This document shows, piece by piece, positions 1 to 6,142 of a stretch of DNA of 8,933 bases. Origin of the DNA: Candidatus Lindowiibacteriota bacterium (GTDB taxonomy: Bacteria > Lindowbacteria > 2-12-FULL-62-27); contig JAHFCY010000138.1 of assembly GCA_023249255.1 (NCBI GenBank), forward strand, positions 1 to 8,933, written 5' to 3'. Position 1 is the stretch's first letter, and every line of letters begins with the position of its first letter. Under the pieces are notes generated by a model. It did not search any database and was not told the DNA's origin. It saw only the letters and a list, made by a program, of their open reading frames with translations. A program made the position numbers and the translations under genes.

Positions 1-1
1 T

Positions 2-2149
2 GCCCTGGAAAAAGTCATGTGCGTTGTCAAAGGCCACGACAAAACGATCCTCGACGAGTGCCGGGTGGCCGGCGTCACGCACGTCCTGGCCGTTTCCGGA
101 CAGCACGTCACCATCATCAGCGCCATGCTCATCGCCATGCTGAGCGCGTTGCGGATTCCGTTGCGGGTCCAGGCGCCCGTCGTCATCACCGCCCTCTTCA
201 CCTTCCTCATCATCACCGGTAATTCTCCGTCCGCCATGCGCGCCGTGCTCATGAATTCCTTCGCCATCTTCTTCCTCGCCCTCACCCGCGGATCATTCAA
301 GACATCCATTCTGTTCAGCATTGCCGAGGCCGCCATGATCGTGCTGTTCATCAATCCGAAAAATCTCACCCAGCCGTCCTTCACGCTCTCGTTCGCGGCC
401 GTCCTGGCGCTTTCCCTGATCTCCTATCCGCTCGAGCGGCTCCTGTCAAAACTGAAAGGCCCGATGACCGTGTACGCCTGTGGCGTGGCGGCGCTGGCCA
501 CAGTCAGCTCGACCAAAATGTTCTTTGACACGGCGACAAACCCGGCGGTCTTCTGGCCCGGACTCGTCGCGCTCACCGCGGGAATGATGGCATGCCGCCG
601 ATTGGCCACGCAGGGCGTCTGGCCGAACCTTTCGTACGAACGCCTGCCGGCGGGCGTTCGTCTTTTCATTGTCGCCCAGGGCGCCGTCATGATTGGCATG
701 ATGATTCCGCTGTCCTCTTTTTATTTTGGCCGCTATCCGCTCGCCGGGCCGTACGCGAACTGGATCGCCATTCCCTTGACGGGCGTCATCGTGCCGCTCG
801 GCATCATCGCGGGACTCGTAGGCATGATCCCCGGGGTCGGCCTATTCCTCGCGCTCGTCCTGAACGCCACCAACAACCTTCTCTGCAAACTTTTTTTCTA
901 CACGGCGCACTATGCGACAGTCTGGTTTCCATATCCTTTTATCGAAAATCTCACGGTGGGCCGCCTCGGCGTGTATTATGCGGCGCTGGCGCTGTTCGTC
1001 TGGTGGGAACCGCTATTTAATACAGGTAGAAGTATATACATTAAGTATATCCGCTACGCGGAAGATCCGGCCATTCGGCGAAATGTGATCGGCATGGCCT
1101 CCGTTGGAACGATTCTGCTGATTGCTCTTGCCGTGAAGTCATGGCAACGCGAGCCAGTTGTTCCTCCCGGGAAATTGCGCCTGACGTTCCTCTCCGTGCC
1201 GTTTGGAGGAAGCACTGTGCTTCTGAGTCCGACCGGCACGAGTTACGTGATCGACGGCGGTCTCAACACCACGCAGACGCACACAGACGTCGGCGAACGC
1301 GTCATCGCGCCGTATCTTCTCAAACACGGCTTCAAAACGGTTGACGCCGTCCTGCTCACCAACGTCGGACCCGAGCACACTGAGGGACTTGCCACAGTCA
1401 TGAACGGCCTTCGGGTTGGACGCTGGTACGATCCGATGCCGCTGTCGGACATGAACCGTCTCAATACCGCGCTGAAAGCCGGCGGCAACTGGGGCTACAG
1501 TGAGTTTCTGAAGGATATCGGCGACCCGGCTCTTCAACAATCGCGCGATGCTGCCGCCGTCCGGAGAATCTATGAAGGATACGCAGAGCTGGCCGTGGCC
1601 GCAGAGAAACATGGAATTGTCCGAAAACGCGCCGAGACCGGTGTTACGGTGGAAAGCGCCACCGTCAATGGAAAACCGTTTCGTATCCGGTACCTGTCAC
1701 CACGAAAATTTTTTGATGATTTCAAAAATCAGAGCGCCGTCCTCAAAGTGGACTACGGAATGTTTTCAGCGCTCTTTTCCGGCGATGTGCGCGATGCGGC
1801 CGTTGACGCTCTGCTGGCGGAATCCGCCGATGATCTGAAAGCCAGCGTGCTGATCGTCCCGAACCACGGTCTCACGCCGGCGGCAAAGCGCACGGACCTC
1901 CTGGGCGCGGTGAAACCCACGGCGGCCATTTTTCAGGCCGGAAATTTCAGGCAACTCTACGGCCGGGGATCCGAAGCCAAACCGCTTGTCGAGCGCGCCA
2001 AACAAGATTATGATGCGGCCATGGCGTTTTATAAGGAAGCTCTCGGAGAAAATAACGTTCTGGATCCGCAAAAGGATATGGCGGTCGTGATCGAAACAGA
2101 CGGCAGGACATTCAGCATCTCAAGCCTGCAGGAGCATCCGGCTAAATGA
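2..2149 (+). CDS. comEC: ComEC/Rec2-family DNA-uptake channel, 5' truncated by window edge, with degenerate C-terminal MBL domain
   Basis: ComEC is the inner-membrane channel that passes single-stranded DNA into the cytoplasm during natural transformation. The reading frame is open to the left edge, and family proteins carry an N-terminal region before this point, so the true start lies upstream; the ATG at 17 is internal. Numbering from that ATG: the Competence domain begins at the edge and includes the hallmark AGVTHVLAVSGQHV (18-31), then SPSAMRAVLM (70-79) and many hydrophobic segments up to about 375. A soluble MBL-like domain follows (about 386-705). It keeps the fold signature (LTFLSV, VIDGG, DVGERVIAPYL, FSGD 587-590), but the HxHxDH metal site reads NVGPEH (449-454), the usual HHGS reads NHGL (616-619) and the terminal GHP is absent. 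I infer a catalytically weak or dead domain, not a pseudogene, since the frame is intact. The stop overlaps the next start (ATGA at 2146-2149). Confidence 0.93.
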   Translation, partial: ALEKVMCVVKGHDKTILDECRVAGVTHVLAVSGQHVTIISAMLIAMLSALRIPLRVQAPVVITALFTFLIITGNSPSAMRAVLMNSFAIFFLALTRGSFKTSILFSIAEAAMIVLFINPKNLTQPSFTLSFAAVLALSLISYPLERLLSKLKGPMTVYACGVAALATVSSTKMFFDTATNPAVFWPGLVALTAGMMACRRLATQGVWPNLSYERLPAGVRLFIVAQGAVMIGMMIPLSSFYFGRYPLAGPYANWIAIPLTGVIVPLGIIAGLVGMIPGVGLFLALVLNATNNLLCKLFFYTAHYATVWFPYPFIENLTVGRLGVYYAALALFVWWEPLFNTGRSIYIKYIRYAEDPAIRRNVIGMASVGTILLIALAVKSWQREPVVPPGKLRLTFLSVPFGGSTVLLSPTGTSYVIDGGLNTTQTHTDVGERVIAPYLLKHGFKTVDAVLLTNVGPEHTEGLATVMNGLRVGRWYDPMPLSDMNRLNTALKAGGNWGYSEFLKDIGDPALQQSRDAAAVRRIYEGYAELAVAAEKHGIVRKRAETGVTVESATVNGKPFRIRYLSPRKFFDDFKNQSAVLKVDYGMFSALFSGDVRDAAVDALLAESADDLKASVLIVPNHGLTPAAKRTDLLGAVKPTAAIFQAGNFRQLYGRGSEAKPLVERAKQDYDAAMAFYKEALGENNVLDPQKDMAVVIETDGRTFSISSLQEHPAK

Positions 2150-2850
2150 AGATCGCGCTGACTTCCGAACAAAAGTGGATCTTCGGCGCGCTGGTCGTAG
2201 TGATTCTTGGCGCGGCGCCGTCATATTTCATGAAACCATCGGCCGGCGGCTCCGGCGCGGCGGCATCTTCGGCCCGGGTTGGCGATTCGGGCGATGAGGT
2301 TCCGATTGTCGAGACGACCTGGTCGCCCCGGACGATGACGGGAGACGAACAACGGGTCCTTCACGAGACTCTGAAAATCGATCTGAATCATTCGGACGTG
2401 GAACAATTGAACGGCCTGCCAAACGTGGGCGCGTCGACAGCCCAGGCGATCGTCGATTACCGGACCGCGCACGGATGTTTTCGAGACGTCGATGAGCTTC
2501 AAAATGTCAAAGGATTCGGCGGTTCCAAATTCGACGTGGTGAAGGACCACATCCGGGTCGACGTGAAGGGATGCGTCTTCAAGGACGGCGGCGGGGAAAG
2601 TTCTGACAAGCCGTCCGGACGGAAAAAATCGAAGCGGGGCGGCGCGGCGGACGGAAAACCGGTCGACATCAACACGGCGGACGAGGACGAGCTGGACGCT
2701 CTGCCCGGCATCGGCAAGGCGATGGCCCGAAAAATCATCCAATACCGGGAGGACAACGGGCGATTTTCGTCGATCGACGAGATCACGAATGTTCCCGGCG
2801 TCAAAGAAAGTACGTTTGAAAAATTCAAGGATTACATCACGGTAAACTGA
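2146..2850 (+). CDS. comEA: ComEA-like membrane-anchored DNA-binding protein with two helix-hairpin-helix units
   Basis: Predicted extracytoplasmic DNA receptor that hands double-stranded DNA to ComEC. The 234-residue protein has one N-terminal membrane segment (about 11-28, WIFGALVVVILGAAPSYF), a flexible Gly/Ala/Ser stretch, and two ComEA-type HhH units: 77-140 (KIDLNHSDVEQLNGLPNVG, then VKGFG) and 172-233 (VDINTADEDELDALPGIG, then VPGVK). They are joined by a charged Lys/Arg-rich linker (about 150-170). The usual ComEA has one such unit, so this is a tandem form. The first unit has diverged from the second and contains the only two cysteines, C111 and C143, which could form a disulfide outside the membrane. 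The ATG overlaps the comEC stop by 4 nt, with GGAG at 2131-2134 as a distant ribosome binding site, so coupled translation is likely. Assignment to the ComEA family is firm; its binding role is inferred from the family. Confidence 0.88.
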   Translation: MKIALTSEQKWIFGALVVVILGAAPSYFMKPSAGGSGAAASSARVGDSGDEVPIVETTWSPRTMTGDEQRVLHETLKIDLNHSDVEQLNGLPNVGASTAQAIVDYRTAHGCFRDVDELQNVKGFGGSKFDVVKDHIRVDVKGCVFKDGGGESSDKPSGRKKSKRGGAADGKPVDINTADEDELDALPGIGKAMARKIIQYREDNGRFSSIDEITNVPGVKESTFEKFKDYITVN

Positions 2851-2859
2851 AGAGGCGGC

Positions 2860-3891
2860 ATGTCGGACGAGGACAAATTTTCAAAATATCGCCGGGCAGG
2901 CGGGACGGACCGGCCCGCGACATGGCCGGGCTGGGTGGTGGCCGGAATTCTGCTTGCCGGCGCTCTTGCGGCGTGGCTCCACGCGATTCCCGTTTATTTC
3001 CCGTCGGCCAAATCCGCCGCCGGAGGCAAATCGGCGGAACTCTCGGCCACGGTCGTCAAGTCATGGCGGCATCCGGGAGAACTGGCCATCGTCTATCTGG
3101 ATATCGGCCAGGGAGACGCGGCCTTCATCCAGACGCCCCGCGGCCGGACGATGCTGATCGACAGCGGCGAGGGCAAAAGTCCCGACAACCGCTATCTCAA
3201 ACCCGTCGACGCGGCGAACAAGGTTATTCTTCCATTTTTGAAACAAATCGGTGTCTCCCGCATCGACATCGTCATCGCAACCCATCCGCACAGCGATCAC
3301 ATGGGATCCATGTACGAAATCGTCGGCAACGACGGCGTCGAGATTGGACAGGTCTGGATTTCCGGATTTGTCCATCCGACTTCGGCGAACAAGAAACTTC
3401 TGGCGGCCATCAAGCGCCGGCAAATTCCGCTCTACTCTCCCAATCTTGACGAATTGCCGATGAAACTCGATCTTGGTTCGGAAGTCGCCGCATACGTCAT
3501 GTACGGCGATCCGAACGCCGACAGCCCGAACAATTCGTCGGTCGTCGTCAAATTGGTCTATGGCCGCGTGTCGTTTTTGTTCACGGGCGACATTGAAGCC
3601 GACGCCGAGAAGGCCTGCGCGATGCGATGGGGCAATGAGATCAAGTGCGATGTGCTCAAGGTGGCGCATCACGGCAGCCGGACATCCAGTACGCCCGTGT
3701 TCATCAACCTGGCCAGGCCGGCCGACGCCATCGTATCTGTCGGCTCCTACAACACGTTCGGCCATCCCACCCCCGCGGTGATGGAACGCCTGCAGGCATC
3801 CGGCGCCAAAATCCATCGGACGGACGAACACGGATCAATTTTCGTGTTTTCGGACGGTAAATCCTACCGGATCGAACCATCGAGGCTGTGA
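2860..3891 (+). CDS. Membrane-anchored ComEC-type metallo-beta-lactamase-fold hydrolase
   Basis: A 343-residue MBL-fold protein of the ComEC/Rec2 C-terminal type, probably a metal-dependent nuclease or phosphodiesterase. After a charged N-terminus (KYRR) comes one membrane segment (about 24-47); positive charges before it predict N-in, with the catalytic domain outside. That domain (about 73-340) shows YLDIGQGDAAFI (79-90), MLIDSGEG (98-105), the complete metal motif THPHSDHMG (141-149), FTGD (241-244), KVAHHGSRTS (267-276) and the closing SYNTFGHPTP (296-305). Every metal ligand missing from the MBL domain of the upstream ComEC is present here, so I infer that this protein supplies the activity in trans. 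Spacing to the preceding stop is 9 nt, with AGAGG at 2851-2855 close to the ATG. Two other family roles cannot be excluded: a secreted hydrolase unrelated to DNA, or a regulator of uptake. The fold call is firm, the substrate is not. Confidence 0.9.
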   Translation: MSDEDKFSKYRRAGGTDRPATWPGWVVAGILLAGALAAWLHAIPVYFPSAKSAAGGKSAELSATVVKSWRHPGELAIVYLDIGQGDAAFIQTPRGRTMLIDSGEGKSPDNRYLKPVDAANKVILPFLKQIGVSRIDIVIATHPHSDHMGSMYEIVGNDGVEIGQVWISGFVHPTSANKKLLAAIKRRQIPLYSPNLDELPMKLDLGSEVAAYVMYGDPNADSPNNSSVVVKLVYGRVSFLFTGDIEADAEKACAMRWGNEIKCDVLKVAHHGSRTSSTPVFINLARPADAIVSVGSYNTFGHPTPAVMERLQASGAKIHRTDEHGSIFVFSDGKSYRIEPSRL

Positions 3892-3895
3892 CCGG

Positions 3896-4531
3896 ATGAT
3901 GCGAAAATTTCAGAAGGGCGAATGGATCGTGCTGGCGGCGATGTGCGCCACCGCGCTCGCCGGATGCGCCCGGAAAGAGGATATGCCGATTCTCGCTTTG
4001 GCGAAGATGGCCGAGGTGAACCCACCCGCGGCGAAAATTCCGGCTGACGCGGTTGCGACCGACACATCACCCGGTTCCGCGGTTTCAGTTGTTGAACACA
4101 TCGACACGCCGGCTGCCAATCGGAAGACCGAGACCGCACCACCGACTGCGACGGATTCCGAGCCGGCTTCCGGCTCCGAATCGGAATCTCGCGCGTCAAG
4201 AAAGAAAGAGGCGCCGGCCGAATCGGTCAACATCAACACCGCCGACGAGGATTCACTGGCCACTGTGCCGGGGATTGGCCCGAAAATGGCCGACGCCATC
4301 ATTCAATATCGGCGGGAAAACGGCCCGTTCAAATCGACCGAGGATTTGATCGGCAACGTCCGCGGTATCGGAGAAAAAAAATTCGAAAAAATGAAACCAT
4401 TCATCACCGTGGGCGACACCGAAACCGGCGCAACAACCCCGTCCCTCGCGGCTGATACAACCCCGGCCGGAACCGTCGACACCGCATCAACCGCTGCCGC
4501 CGCGGGCGACACAGCAACCGACACGCCATGA
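3896..4531 (+). CDS. HhH (ComEA-like) DNA-binding lipoprotein
   Basis: A 211-residue predicted lipoprotein. The signal peptide (about 1-23) ends in the lipobox LAGC with the lipidated cysteine at residue 24; the next residues are Ala-Arg, not Asp, compatible with outer-membrane sorting in a Gram-negative cell. A disordered, Pro/Ala/Ser/Glu-rich linker (about 40-108) leads to a single ComEA-type HhH unit (about 110-172) with SVNINTADEDSLATVPGIG and VRGIGEKKFEKMKPFI. The last 39 residues are low-complexity Thr/Ala/Asp. It is most similar by eye to the second HhH unit of the upstream tandem ComEA protein (shared NTADED and PGIG), suggesting duplication within the locus. Lipid tether plus long linkers suggests a DNA catcher reaching from a membrane, in line with a receptor role before ComEC. 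The start could be the ATG at 3896 or the adjacent ATG at 3899. Its stop overlaps the following ATG (ATGA at 4528-4531). Confidence 0.86.
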   Translation: MMRKFQKGEWIVLAAMCATALAGCARKEDMPILALAKMAEVNPPAAKIPADAVATDTSPGSAVSVVEHIDTPAANRKTETAPPTATDSEPASGSESESRASRKKEAPAESVNINTADEDSLATVPGIGPKMADAIIQYRRENGPFKSTEDLIGNVRGIGEKKFEKMKPFITVGDTETGATTPSLAADTTPAGTVDTASTAAAAGDTATDTP

Positions 4532-4851
4532 GCGTCACGCCCTCCGGTCTTGGCGAGTTCAGCTACTGCAACAAGAAATGGGCGCTGGCCCGGAAATACG
4601 GCCATCTCACCCGGCAAGCCATCGAACAAAAAATTGCGGAAATGTCCCAGACCGGCCAGACCGGCGGCGACGAATTTTCGCTCTATCAGCGCATGCTGAC
4701 CGCACAGGCCCGCCTCGACGCGGGAACAGCTGCGCATACCAGCCACGCGCGATCCGCCGGTGCGGGGCGGCAGGCGGCGTCGACATCCTGGATTCTGGCC
4801 GTGGCCGCTGTCGCTCTGGCCGCCGTGGCGATTTATCTGCTCGCGCACTGA
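4528..4851 (+). CDS. Small tail-anchored protein resembling the N-terminal part of a Cas4-like Fe-S nuclease
   Basis: A 107-residue protein with a soluble N-terminal part and a C-terminal membrane segment (about 87-105, ending almost at the C-terminus). Arginines before the segment and none after it predict the soluble part in the cytoplasm. I do not recognise it as a named family, but two features match the N-terminus of Cas4/RecB-type PD-(D/E)XK nucleases: FSYCNKKWAL (11-20), like the Y-x-C-P-R-x-x-x-L segment that donates the first Fe-S cysteine, and AGTAAH (65-70), like the G-x-x-x-H motif that precedes the catalytic core. C14 is its only cysteine. The very next gene lacks exactly these elements and starts with a membrane segment, so I infer a two-subunit enzyme. 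ATG overlaps the previous stop by 4 nt; no clear Shine-Dalgarno, so coupling is likely. The gene itself is well supported by operon position; the Cas4 reading is moderate. Confidence 0.75.
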   Translation: MSVTPSGLGEFSYCNKKWALARKYGHLTRQAIEQKIAEMSQTGQTGGDEFSLYQRMLTAQARLDAGTAAHTSHARSAGAGRQAASTSWILAVAAVALAAVAIYLLAH

Positions 4852-4852
4852 T

Positions 4853-5395
4853 ATGTTCGCTTTCACTCTGTTTCTGCTGGCCGCGGCTCTGGTCTATTTC
4901 GCGTGGGACCTTCGGCGCGTGGCGGCGCGCAAGGCGGAGGAGACGGGCGTGGGAGGGAGCGTGCTCTACAGCGACGCCGACCATGAGCGGCCGACCGAGC
5001 CTCTGGCCTGCGAGCTTCCGGATGGCGGACGGCTCGTCGGCAAACCCGACTATCTCCTGAAACGCGACGGCAAAATCATTCCGCTCGAATACAAATCGAA
5101 TCGCGCGCCCGAACGGCTTTTCCCAAGTCACGAGGAACAGGTCGGCGCGTATTTTATTTTGATCGAATCCCGATTCGGTCCGGGTGCGGTTCCGGATTAC
5201 GGACTTGTCCGGTTCGGTGACGGGAAGGAATTTTCGGTCGAAAATTCCGCGCGCCTTCGGGAACGAGTCCTCGCGCACGCGAAGATGATGCGCGCCATCG
5301 AGACGGGCGGAGTGGAAGCGCGCCGAAATCACGAAAGCCGGGCCAAATGCGCGGCCTGCGAATTTTTCCCGGTCTGTGACGAGCGTATCGCGTAA
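4853..5395 (+). CDS. Membrane-anchored Cas4-like PD-(D/E)XK nuclease, C-terminal part with Fe-S cysteines
   Basis: A 180-residue protein, short for a whole Cas4. An N-terminal membrane segment (about 2-18) is followed by DLRRVAARK, so the positive-inside rule puts the catalytic part in the cytoplasm. The core has the PD-(D/E)XK signature: GKPDYLL (63-69, D66), PLEYKS (77-82, E79 and K81) and the Cas4/RecB-type QxxxY motif (Q96-Y100). The C-terminus carries CAACEFFPVC (166-175), a C-x2-C-x5-C cluster that in Cas4, AddB and AdnA-type nucleases binds [4Fe-4S] together with one cysteine far upstream. That fourth cysteine and the early histidine motif are absent here but present in the preceding gene. 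I chose the ATG at 4853, one nt after the previous TGA (TGATATG), over an in-frame ATG at 4760 whose added residues are Arg/Pro/Trp-rich shadow sequence of the upstream gene. A single-base frameshift splitting one gene is the main alternative. Confidence 0.87.
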   Translation: MFAFTLFLLAAALVYFAWDLRRVAARKAEETGVGGSVLYSDADHERPTEPLACELPDGGRLVGKPDYLLKRDGKIIPLEYKSNRAPERLFPSHEEQVGAYFILIESRFGPGAVPDYGLVRFGDGKEFSVENSARLRERVLAHAKMMRAIETGGVEARRNHESRAKCAACEFFPVCDERIA

Positions 5396-6136
5396 ATGGA
5401 CATCGAACGCATCCGGAATGAACAACGTCATTTCGACGTCGTCGCCGACCACGAGGGGTTCAGCTGGTGGGGCGTCGGCACGCCCGCGGGAAAACTTCGA
5501 ACGGAACGCCGGGCGGGTTTCGTCCGGGACGCGCTCGGGCCGGCGCCGGAGAAAATCATTCTCGAAATCGGCTGCGGATCAGGCGAGATCACGCCGTATC
5601 TGTCCGGACATTTCAAACTCGTCGTCGGCGTCGATGTCTCATTCGGCCTTCTCAAAAAATTCAACAGCCGCCTGAGCGGCACGGCGGCCGCCGGCGTTCT
5701 GGCCGATGGAGAGCGTCTGCCGTTCAAGGAACGCAGCTTCGACGGCATCTGCGGCAACAACATCCTGCACCATCTGGAACTGGACATCATCCTGCCGGTC
5801 TGCGCGCGATACCTCAAACCGGGCGGCCGGCTGGCTTTCGCCGAGCCGAACCTGATGAACCCGCAGAACTGGATTGAAAATAAAACGTTTGTCCGAAAAT
5901 ACAGACCCTATTCGCCGGATGAAATGCCGTTCACGCGGTGGCATGCCGTGAACAAACTCGCCCGGCATGGATTTCGAAACGCACGGGTGAGGCCATTCGA
6001 TTTTCTGCATCCAAGCACCCCGACCGGCCTCATCCCGGCGGTCTCCGCCCTCGGCCGGATGCTTGAATGGTTTCCGCCGACGCGCGAAATCGCCGGCTCC
6101 ATGATCATCTCCGCGCAAGCTCCGGAAACCATGTAA
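5396..6136 (+). CDS. Class I SAM-dependent methyltransferase (Methyltransf_11 type)
   Basis: A 246-residue cytosolic methyltransferase of the Rossmann-like class I fold. Motif I, which binds the methionine part of SAM, is ILEIGCGSGEI (55-65); the acidic residue after strand 2 is in VVGVDVS (76-82); ADGERLPF (103-110) and SFDGICGNNILHHL (114-127) follow; the post-core strand is YLKPGGRLAFAEPN (139-152). The C-terminal part, with WHAVNKLARHGF (182-193), is the usual variable substrate cap. There is no catalytic NPPY or DPPY motif typical of amino-group DNA methyltransferases, and no PC motif of cytosine-5 enzymes, so DNA is an unlikely substrate; a small molecule, lipid or sugar precursor is more plausible. 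It starts directly after the previous stop (0 nt gap) without a clear ribosome binding site. Its link to the uptake genes is positional only, and I cannot name the reaction. Confidence 0.88.
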   Translation: MDIERIRNEQRHFDVVADHEGFSWWGVGTPAGKLRTERRAGFVRDALGPAPEKIILEIGCGSGEITPYLSGHFKLVVGVDVSFGLLKKFNSRLSGTAAAGVLADGERLPFKERSFDGICGNNILHHLELDIILPVCARYLKPGGRLAFAEPNLMNPQNWIENKTFVRKYRPYSPDEMPFTRWHAVNKLARHGFRNARVRPFDFLHPSTPTGLIPAVSALGRMLEWFPPTREIAGSMIISAQAPETM

Positions 6137-6142
6137 TTCCGC

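Noticed and set aside
1170-2149. comEC as a pseudogene because of its lost MBL residues
   Set aside because: The frame is intact to a stop that overlaps the next gene, the fold signature persists and the channel domain is conserved. Loss of ligands alone does not make a pseudogene.
4853-5395. Cas4-like gene as a sign of a CRISPR-Cas locus
   Set aside because: There are no regularly spaced repeats and no cas1, cas2 or effector genes in the window. Cas4-type folds also occur outside CRISPR systems, and the operon context is DNA uptake.
4607-5452. Long minus-strand open frame (281 codons) opposite the Cas4-like genes; others of similar size opposite the MBL gene (3061-3831) and the helicase (6659-7486)
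   Set aside because: Their translations are Arg/Pro/His-rich with no family motifs, and they lie opposite well-supported genes; long antisense frames are expected in G+C-rich DNA.
5396-6136. The methyltransferase as a DNA modification enzyme protecting or marking imported DNA
   Set aside because: It lacks the (D/N/S)PP(Y/F) motif of amino-methyltransferases and the PC motif of cytosine-5 enzymes; its motifs match small-molecule methyltransferases.
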